From CAVQGM01 sp963712065 (GTDB taxonomy: Bacteria > Actinomycetota > Acidimicrobiia > Acidimicrobiales > Acidimicrobilacustridaceae), in contig CAVQGM010000002.1 of NCBI GenBank assembly GCA_963712065.1, positions 930,001 to 994,000 of the forward strand: a DNA stretch of 64,000 bases. The letters are read 5' to 3'. Both the position numbers and the translations under genes were made by a program. The notes beneath the pieces are model-generated. The model was not told the origin of the DNA, made no database searches, and saw only the letters and a program-made list of their open reading frames with translations. Numbering within the stretch: the first letter of the stretch is position 1; each line of letters opens with the position of its first letter. Shown here piece after piece: positions 58,418 through 64,000 of the stretch.

Positions 58418-59598
58418 TCGCGCTCGCCGTCGGCCACCTCGCCGAGGGCACGACGACTCCGGGCCTCGAGCACCAGCTCGCCGCCGCCGTTGAAGGCGAG
58501 CGCCGCGTCGCCCTCCACGAGGTGCCGGATCGGCTCACCGACGAGCTCCGCCCGCCACCCCTCGGCCAGCCGGGCGTCGGGGTCGCCCCGCAGGAGCGCC
58601 TCGAGATCGGCCCGGGTGGCCAGCAGGGAGGTGTCGATCTGCAGGTTGCGGGCGAGCTGGCTCACCCACGCCGACACCAGGCCGACCGCCGGGCGCAGCT
58701 CGCGGTCGAGCTCGCGCGGGGCCGAGTCCTCTCGTCGCGGACGGGGCTCCGACGCCGTCGAGCGCACGACGTGCAGCAGCTCTTCGGCGAGCTCCGCACG
58801 CAGGTGGCGCTCGTCGAGACCGCGGATCTTGTGGAGCTCCTTCACCGAGGTGGGCGGTCGCTGGGCGATGCCGACGATGGCGAGGTCGGGCATCACGTAG
58901 CGGACCGGCACGTCGGTGGCCGCGGCGCGCTGCTCGCGCCACGCGGCGACCGCCTGGGCCATCTGGCGGGCCCGGCCCTTGAGCTGGCGCGCCTCCTTGA
59001 TGCGCCGCCACGCCTCCTGGGGGTCGCGGGCACCGCGAGCGCGGGCTCGCATCGCCTCGCACTCCCCCGCGGCCCACGACAGCCGACCTCGGCGCTCCAG
59101 GTCGGCCACCAGGCGGTCGTGCAGCTCGAGCAGGTGGGCGACGTCGCTCGCCGCGTACTCGAGCTGGGTGTCCCGCAAGGGCCGGGCGAGCCAGTCGGAC
59201 AACCGGTCGGCCTTGGGGACCTCGATCCCGAGCACCCGCTCGCACAGGGCACCGAGCGACGGGGTGCTGAGCCCGATGAACCCGGCCGCCAGCTGGGTGT
59301 CGAACAGGGTGCTGGGTACGGTGCCACAGGCGAGCTCGAGGACCTCGAGGTCCTGGTCGGCGGCGTGGAGGACGGCGGTGCCGGGCCCGTCGAGCACCTC
59401 CACGAGCGGCGCCAGGTCGACGGCCAGCGGATCGACGAGGGCCAGACCGTCACGCCAGGCCAGCTGCACCAGGGCGAGCTTGGGGTAGTAGGTGCGCTCG
59501 CGGTGGAACTCGGTGTCGAGGGCGTAGGCGGGCTGGTCCCGCAACTCGTCGACCACCGAGGCGAGGCCGGCTCCGGTGGTGACGAGGTCGTGGGGCAC
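58402..59598 (-). CDS. rnd: Ribonuclease D
   Basis: The 398-residue product has a DEDD exonuclease fold with YALDTEFHRERTYYPKL, HAADQDLEVL and the later LEYAASDVAHLLELH motif, followed by an HRDC-like region near PPTSVKELHKIRGL. It trims RNA 3' ends. The first residues PHDLVTTGAGLASVVDELRD fit the family. It starts with a GTG at 59598. Confidence 0.93.
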   Translation of the reverse strand: MPHDLVTTGAGLASVVDELRDQPAYALDTEFHRERTYYPKLALVQLAWRDGLALVDPLAVDLAPLVEVLDGPGTAVLHAADQDLEVLELACGTVPSTLFDTQLAAGFIGLSTPSLGALCERVLGIEVPKADRLSDWLARPLRDTQLEYAASDVAHLLELHDRLVADLERRGRLSWAAGECEAMRARARGARDPQEAWRRIKEARQLKGRARQMAQAVAAWREQRAAATDVPVRYVMPDLAIVGIAQRPPTSVKELHKIRGLDERHLRAELAEELLHVVRSTASEPRPRREDSAPRELDRELRPAVGLVSAWVSQLARNLQIDTSLLATRADLEALLRGDPDARLAEGWRAELVGEPIRHLVEGDAALAFNGGGELVLEARSRRALGEVADGERDQPSR

Positions 59599-59629
59599 GC
59601 AATCCGCCTGATCCGATCCGTCCCGGCGA

Positions 59630-59956
59630 TCAGCCGGGCTCGGAGCCCGTCGCCGCAGGCTTGCCGGCTCCGAGCCACGCCACCATGCCGCCGGCCACGT
59701 TGGTCGCGTCGATGCCCTGCTCGAGCAGGAACGCCGACGCCGTGCGGCTGCGGTTGCCGCTGCGGCAGATCAGGTACACGGGCACGTCGCGGGGCACGTC
59801 GTCGACGCGTTCGGGGACCTCGCCGAGCGGGATGAGCACCGCGCCGGGCACGTGGGCCTCGCCGTACTCGTCGGGCTGTCGGACGTCGATGAGCGGGGCG
59901 CCCGCGGCGAGGTACCGCTCGAGGGTCTCCACGTCGATCTCAGGTACGTCCACCAC
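59630..59956 (-). CDS. Rhodanese-like sulfurtransferase
   Basis: The 108-residue product is a single rhodanese domain with PLIDVRQPDEYGEAHVPGAVLIPLGE and the active-site cysteine in ICRSGNRS (Cys64). It moves sulfur in thiosulfate or cysteine pathways. Its GTG lies within the end of the MobA gene (17-base overlap), so it is translated after MobA, which fits a role in molybdenum-cofactor sulfur transfer but does not prove it. Confidence 0.9.
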   Translation of the reverse strand: MVDVPEIDVETLERYLAAGAPLIDVRQPDEYGEAHVPGAVLIPLGEVPERVDDVPRDVPVYLICRSGNRSRTASAFLLEQGIDATNVAGGMVAWLGAGKPAATGSEPG

Positions 59957-60548
59957 TGCTCCCGTTCGCCGGTCGAGGTTCGTCGAGAGCGTAGCGGTGC
60001 AGATCGCCGGGTCGATCCACGTCGCGCAGCTGCACTCGGTCGACCTCGGTCACCCAGACGACGTCGAGTCGGTCGAGTGCCCGTCGCAAGGACCGCTCCC
60101 CGTCGGCGAAGGCGTCGGCCAACGGCGCCCGGCACCGACGCCGGTACGCGGCGGTCAGCACCTGCGGGACGTCGTCGACGAGCACCACGGCGGCGTCGTG
60201 GTCGCCCTCGTCGATCGACGAGACGAGATGGCCGACCAGATCGGCGGAGACCGACGGCAGGTCGCAGGCCAGCACCACCACCACGTCGTCGACGGCGTGG
60301 GCGAGCGCGGTGACCACCGCGGCGAGGGGCCCGTGGCCGGGATGGTCGTCGGCGACGGTGGGCAGTCCGAGGCGGGCGAGGCCGGCGGCGTCCCCACCGA
60401 CGGCGACGACCTCGGTGGCGCCGGCCCCGGCCAGCGCGTCGCCGACCCGCCGGGCCATGGCGATCCCGCCGATCTCGAGGAGCGCCTTGTCGGTGCCCAT
60501 GCGGCGGGAGGCACCGCCGGTGAGCACCACCCCCGTGAACCGCGTCAC
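59940..60548 (-). CDS. mobA: Molybdenum cofactor guanylyltransferase MobA
   Basis: The 202-residue product starts at GTG (60548) with GVVLTGGASRRMGTDKALL, the MobA nucleotide-binding signature, and has ACDLPSV and AYRRRCRAPLADAF. It adds GMP to molybdopterin. The start overlaps the decarboxylase stop (GTGA). It is coupled to rhodanese downstream. Confidence 0.88.
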   Translation of the reverse strand: MTRFTGVVLTGGASRRMGTDKALLEIGGIAMARRVGDALAGAGATEVVAVGGDAAGLARLGLPTVADDHPGHGPLAAVVTALAHAVDDVVVVLACDLPSVSADLVGHLVSSIDEGDHDAAVVLVDDVPQVLTAAYRRRCRAPLADAFADGERSLRRALDRLDVVWVTEVDRVQLRDVDRPGDLHRYALDEPRPANGSSGGRT

Positions 60549-61786
60549 GGTCGGGCGATGCCGCCGTAGCCGGCGGCCTTCCCCCGGCTCTCGCCGTGCT
60601 CGGCGACGGCGTCGGTGAGGTCGCCGACGAACTGCTCGACGACGTGGGCGTGGTACGGGCTGACCATCATGTGGAGCCCACCGGGCTGGCGGTCGAGGTT
60701 CCACCCTCGATCGTCCATCACGTCGCCGACCGCAGCGATGTCGACGACGTCGGATCCGAACTCGAACACGGACATGTCGGGATCGCTGGTGATGCCCAGC
60801 TCGGGGATGGCCCCGATCCCCGACTGGAAGCCCCGCGTCGCGTCCCGGACCTGCGCAGCCTTGCGAAGGTAGCCCTCCTCGCCGAGGTGGTTGATCACGG
60901 CCCACGCGCCGGCCATCGGAGCCGCCGGACGGGTGCCGGCGGTCGTGACCGAACCGTAGAGCCCCCCGGGCCACGCGTCGTAGACGAACCACTGGTGCTG
61001 CACCATGGCCGGATCGGCGTAGAGGACCACCGACGCGCCCTTGAAGGCATAGCCGTACTTGTGCACGTCGGCCGACATCGACGTGACGCCCGGCACCCGG
61101 AAGTCCCACGGGGCCACCGGCTCTCCGAGCCGCTCCCAGAACGGGAGCATCCAACCGCCGAGGCATGCATCGACGTGGAAGAGGACCTGCCGCTCGGCCG
61201 CCATGCCGGCGAGGTCGGGGATCGGGTCGATGACGCCGTAGGGGTAGCAGGGGGCGGACCCCATCACCAGCACCGTGCGGTCGTCGACGGCGCCGGCCAT
61301 GGCCTCGGGGTCGGCCCGACCGTCGGCGCCGACCGGGACGGTGCGCAGCTCGAGCCGCAGGTAGTGGCACGCCTTGGCGAACGCCGGGTGGGCGGTGGTC
61401 GGCGTCACGACGTTGCCGCCCTCGACGACGCCCCGGTGCTGCTCGGCATGGGACCGGGCGGTGTGCACGGCGAGGAAGATGCTCTCGGTGCCGCCCGACG
61501 ACAACGTGCCCGCCGTCGGATCCGTGTGGACGAGGGACGCCGCGGCGGCCACGACGTCGCGCTCGATCTGGACGAGGCTCGGGTACTTGAACGGGTTGAG
61601 CGCGTTCTCGTGGAGGTAGAGGTCGGCGACGGCGTGCAGCAGCCGCTCGAGCTCGGCGTCGTCGGGGTGGTACACGAGGCTGAAGGCGCGCCCGCCCCGC
61701 CAGTCGATGTCCCCGCCCCGCATCTCCCCGAGCCGGTCGAGCACGTCGTCGACCCCACGGCCTGCGGGGAACCCCTCCGTACCCAT
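60545..61786 (-). CDS. PLP-dependent decarboxylase/lyase, S1P-lyase/GadB-like
   Basis: The 413-residue product has the aspartate that holds the PLP ring nitrogen in FHVDACLGG (Asp206) and the Schiff-base lysine in SADVHKYGYAFKG (Lys243). The order NALNPFKYPSLVQIE ... LSSGGTESIFLA resembles sphingosine-1-phosphate lyase and glutamate-decarboxylase-like proteins. It may act on an amino acid or a phospho-amine; substrate open. The gene is transcribed from a TAGCGT eight bases upstream of the ATG, away from the palindrome near 61842. Confidence 0.87.
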   Translation of the reverse strand: MGTEGFPAGRGVDDVLDRLGEMRGGDIDWRGGRAFSLVYHPDDAELERLLHAVADLYLHENALNPFKYPSLVQIERDVVAAAASLVHTDPTAGTLSSGGTESIFLAVHTARSHAEQHRGVVEGGNVVTPTTAHPAFAKACHYLRLELRTVPVGADGRADPEAMAGAVDDRTVLVMGSAPCYPYGVIDPIPDLAGMAAERQVLFHVDACLGGWMLPFWERLGEPVAPWDFRVPGVTSMSADVHKYGYAFKGASVVLYADPAMVQHQWFVYDAWPGGLYGSVTTAGTRPAAPMAGAWAVINHLGEEGYLRKAAQVRDATRGFQSGIGAIPELGITSDPDMSVFEFGSDVVDIAAVGDVMDDRGWNLDRQPGGLHMMVSPYHAHVVEQFVGDLTDAVAEHGESRGKAAGYGGIARP

Positions 61787-61794
61787 GGGGCGAG

Positions 61795-61800
61795 ACGCTA
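61795..61800 (-). promoter_or_regulatory. -10 element (TAGCGT) of the PLP decarboxylase
   Basis: TAGCGT lies eight bases before the ATG at 61786, a leaderless layout. Confidence 0.45.
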
Positions 61801-61829
61801 GACGCCCGGCGCGGCCGAGGGCCACGGAG

Positions 61830-61835
61830 TAGGTT
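61830..61835 (+). promoter_or_regulatory. -10 element (TAGGTT) before the TIGR03086 gene
   Basis: TAGGTT would place the start of transcription at about 61842, exactly at the left end of the 24-base palindrome. Confidence 0.4.
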
Positions 61836-61841
61836 CGAGGC

Positions 61842-61865
61842 GCGGTCTCGCGTACGCGAGACCGC
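61842..61865. promoter_or_regulatory. 24-bp perfect palindrome at the predicted transcript start
   Basis: The left arm GCGGTCTCGCGT and its exact reverse complement ACGCGAGACCGC abut without a spacer. It lies between the divergent decarboxylase and TIGR03086 genes, at the predicted +1 of the latter. It may be an operator for a dimeric repressor or a 5' hairpin on the mRNA. Confidence 0.75.
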
Positions 61866-61885
61866 AGACGATGGGGGGTAGTGCG

Positions 61886-62461
61886 ATGGTTGACACGACG
61901 ATGGTCGGGCGGGTGGCCGACCAACTCCAGGGCTACGTCGACGGGGTGCAGGAATCGCAGTTGGGCTCGCCCAGTCCCTGCGCCGAGTGGGACGTCCGGG
62001 GCCTGCTGAACCACGTCACCGGCGGCGGGCTCATCTTCGCCACGTGCATCAGGGACGGCTCCTGCCCGGAGGACGTCGCGATCGCGCTCACGACGGAGGA
62101 CCAGGTGGGCGACGATCCGTCCGCGTCGTGGCGAGCGGCGGCGTCCGCGTTCCGCAGTGCCGCCGAGGCCGCCGACGGCGACCGGGTGGTCAGCACGCCG
62201 TGGGGCGAGATGCCCGTCTCCGTGGTGGTCGACGTCGCCACCGCCGACCTGGCCATCCACACCATCGACCTGGCCGTGGCCACCGGCCAGGACCTGGGGA
62301 GGTTCGATCCGGAGCTGCTCGCCACGGCCGACGAGCTGGCCCACCGGTACTTCCCGCCAGGAGCCCGGGGCGAGGCCTTCGCTCCACCGGTCGACGTCGA
62401 CGTCGACGCCGACGTCGACCCGGCCCTGCGCCTGGCCGCCTTCGCCGGACGATCCGTCTGA
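61886..62461 (+). CDS. TIGR03086-family protein (DinB/mycothiol-transferase-like)
   Basis: The 191-residue product has the helical-bundle pattern of the DinB-like/TIGR03086 family, with CAEWDVRGLLNHVTGG holding a metal-binding histidine and ATADLAIHTIDLAVATG the next one. These proteins are often thiol-dependent transferases or of unknown function. The ATG at 61886 is preferred; an in-frame ATG exists at 61871. It lies just downstream of the 24-base palindrome. Confidence 0.8.
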   Translation: MVDTTMVGRVADQLQGYVDGVQESQLGSPSPCAEWDVRGLLNHVTGGGLIFATCIRDGSCPEDVAIALTTEDQVGDDPSASWRAAASAFRSAAEAADGDRVVSTPWGEMPVSVVVDVATADLAIHTIDLAVATGQDLGRFDPELLATADELAHRYFPPGARGEAFAPPVDVDVDADVDPALRLAAFAGRSV

Positions 62462-62559
62462 TCGACCGGCAAGCACCCGTCGCGACCGCGACGCACCTCC
62501 TCCCCCTCGCTCCTCGGCCCTGCGTCGGCGCGGATCGTCGTCGGTTCGTCGTTGACGAG

Positions 62560-62575
62560 TCGAACTGGTGTTCGC
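62560..62575. promoter_or_regulatory. LexA (SOS) box
   Basis: CGAAC (62561-62565) and GTTCG (62570-62574) with four bases between match the actinobacterial LexA box CGAAC-N4-GTTCG, and the flanking T at 62560 fits the longer consensus. It directly precedes the -10 TACGAT (62576-62581) of the DUF222-HNH gene, so bound LexA would block that promoter. Confidence 0.75.
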
Positions 62576-62581
62576 TACGAT
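62576..62581 (+). promoter_or_regulatory. -10 element (TACGAT) before the DUF222 gene
   Basis: TACGAT ends seven bases before the ATG at 62589, so the message is probably leaderless. The LexA box abuts it on the left. Confidence 0.5.
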
Positions 62582-62588
62582 GGTCGGC

Positions 62589-63879
62589 ATGGAGTTGGGG
62601 ACCCTCCGAGACGGCCTGCAGGCCGCGGTGGCCGGGTTCGAGCCGGGCGTGCCTGACCGGGGCCCAGGCGGTCGAGGCGGTCGAGCTGTTCGCCGAGATG
62701 AAGCGGCTGGCCGAGACCGGGCAGGCCTTGGCCGCTCGCCGGGTGGAGGAGGCCAACGCCTGGCAGGCGTCGGGCTCGCGGTCGGTGCGGGAGTTCCTGG
62801 CCACCAGGACCGGGGAGTCACCGGGCGGTGTCGGCAAGCTGGTCGACACCGCCCGCAAGCTCGAGTCGCTGGGTCCGACGGGTGACGCGGTGCGCGCCGG
62901 TGCGGTGTCGATCGACCAGGCGACGGCGATCGCCCGGGCGGCCGAGGTCGACCCGGGCTGCGAGCGCGACCTGCTCGACACCGCCACGCGGGCCGATCTC
63001 GGGCAGCTCAAGAAGGCCGCGGCCGAGGCCCGGGCGGCCGGGGACCCCGACGAGCAGCGCCGCTACGCCCGGCAACGCCACGACCGGGAGCTGAGGACCT
63101 TCGTCGACGACGAGGGCATGGGCAACGTGCACTGGCGCACCACCCTCGACGAGTACAGCGAGTTCGTGTCCCTGCACGCCCGCCACCGGGAGGACGCGTT
63201 CAAGGAGGCGTACCGGGCCGGGCGACGCGACCCCGACCGCCACCTCGCCTCCGACGCCATGGTGCGCCTGGTCCGGGCGTCGTCGTCGGGTGGTGACGGA
63301 TCCACACCGGTCCGCGAGCCGCGGGTGTACATCCACGTCACCGACACCGCCGTGCTCCGCGGCCGCACCCAACCGGGTGAGACCTGCGAGATCGCCGGCA
63401 TCGGCCCCGTCCCCGTCCCCGTCGCCCGCCAGATGTGGGGCACCAACCCGTTCGTGTCGCTGGTCGAGACCGACGGCACCGACGTCCACCGCATCGTCCG
63501 CCTCGGCCGCCGCCGGCCCCCCGAGATCGACGACGCCCTCCTCGTGCGCGACCGCTGCTGCGTCGTCCCCGGCTGCTCGAGCACCCGCCGGCTCGAGGTC
63601 CACCACACCATCCCCTACGCCGACACCGGCCGCACCACGCTGGACGAGCTCGCCACCGTGTGCGCCCACCACCACCACCTCATCACCCACCGCGGCCACG
63701 ACCTGCGCGGCGGCCCCGGATCCTGGACCTGGCACCCACCTCCCGACGCTGAACGAAGCCCACCCGACGAACCCCGCCAGCTCGGCGTCGACCCGCCCGA
63801 CACCGCCCCGAGACGGCGGCGTCGGTGCGCGCCGTCGATGGTGCGCTCGGACTGGCTGCGACGCTTAACCGCGCCGTGA
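62589..63879 (+). CDS. DUF222 HNH endonuclease-like protein (13E12 type), frameshifted near codon 20
   Basis: The product begins MELGTLRDGLQAAVAGFEPG and then needs one base removed near 62649 to continue as CLTGAQAVEAVELFAEMKRL. The repaired protein is about 429 residues. It has the DUF222 helical region, then a C-terminal HNH site: LLVRDRCCVVPGCSSTRR, LEVHHTIPYADTGR and LATVCAHHHHLITH. The 13E12 family in mycobacteria is SOS-linked. An ATG at 62580 is the other possible start, but the -10 at 62576 overlaps it. The frameshift lies within a short gap of otherwise intact coding sequence. Confidence 0.8.
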
Positions 63880-64000
63880 GCCCGATGACTCCCGCGGCAC
63901 GCGCCGCTCGCCGTCGCCGCGGCCGCCGTGGTCGGCACCGTCGGCGCGAAGGCGTCGGGGCACGACCGGCACGACGAAGCCGTACGGCTCCTCACCGTGG
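63865..64000 (-). other. Possible partial reading frame at the right edge
   Basis: A minus-strand frame ends at a TAA at 63867-63865 and enters the window from the right as HGEEPYGFVVPVV. It would overlap the DUF222 end by 15 bases. A competing plus-strand frame reads PLAVAAAAVVGTVGAKAS like a signal peptide but has no start codon in frame. I cannot decide between them. Confidence 0.25.

Noticed and set aside
62589..63879. Mobile element or integrase target
   Set aside because: 13E12-type genes can host insertions, but I see no terminal inverted repeats, transposase motif or target duplication here.

Overview
The window is a GC-rich stretch (very high third-position GC) with almost wall-to-wall genes and no gene-free gap longer than about 280 bases. 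I see no rRNA, tRNA, transposase or CRISPR array. A Pup-proteasome system, PafBC, a fused F420 gene (fbiC), a DUF222-HNH gene with an actinobacterial LexA box, and the mycobacterium-like neighbourhood pafA-pafB-pafC ... tatA-tatC-helY place it in Actinomycetota. The divergent, compact gene set looks most like Acidimicrobiia; that rank is inference, not proof.

Layout. 0-8.5 kb: a basic repeat protein, HAD and NUDIX hydrolases, an enoyl-CoA hydratase, a four-gene minus-strand operon, a two-lobed ThyX and an M20 amidohydrolase. 8.5-18.7 kb: a lipid-kinase C-domain protein, HelY, TatC, TatA/B, LepB and PafC-PafB-PafA. 18.7-22.6 kb: DUF2007 protein, acetate kinase and phosphoketolase, sitting inside the proteasome region. 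22.6-28.4 kb: PrcA, PrcB, an endonuclease VII-like HNH protein, Pup, Dop and the Mpa/ARC ATPase. 28.6-33 kb: ferredoxin, MarP-like protease, and a tRNA T-loop modification set (TrmI, TtuA-like, ThiS-like carrier) followed by small membrane proteins. 33-42.5 kb: zinc-ribbon protease, Lon-N protein, PBP4-type DD-peptidase, a split NDP-forming acyl-CoA synthetase, a GH84 enzyme, TetR and FIST proteins. 42.5-49.4 kb: transketolase, transaldolase, 6-phosphogluconolactonase, lipoprotein and FbiC. 49.4-55.6 kb: LOG protein, a three-gene McrB-like AAA cassette and BipA. 55.7-64 kb: GH13 glucosidase, TauE/SafE exporter, RNase D, rhodanese, MobA, a PLP decarboxylase, a TIGR03086 protein and an SOS-type DUF222-HNH gene.

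How they work together. Pup is deamidated by Dop, ligated to substrates by PafA, and unfolded by Mpa into PrcAB; PafBC links this locus to DNA-damage control in mycobacteria. Phosphoketolase and acetate kinase make acetate and ATP from sugar phosphates and would draw on the transketolase/transaldolase pool. The pentose-phosphate set lacks zwf, and fbiC lies close by, which fits an F420-dependent glucose-6-phosphate dehydrogenase elsewhere. TrmI and TtuA act on the same tRNA arm.

Two sequence-wide points matter for a reader. First, four genes carry a single-base frameshift inside otherwise well-kept coding sequence (near 320, 13834, 31080 and 62649), which suggests residual sequencing error as much as real pseudogenes. 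Second, many genes have a TANNNT -10 element about 6-9 bases before the start codon, the layout of leaderless transcripts.
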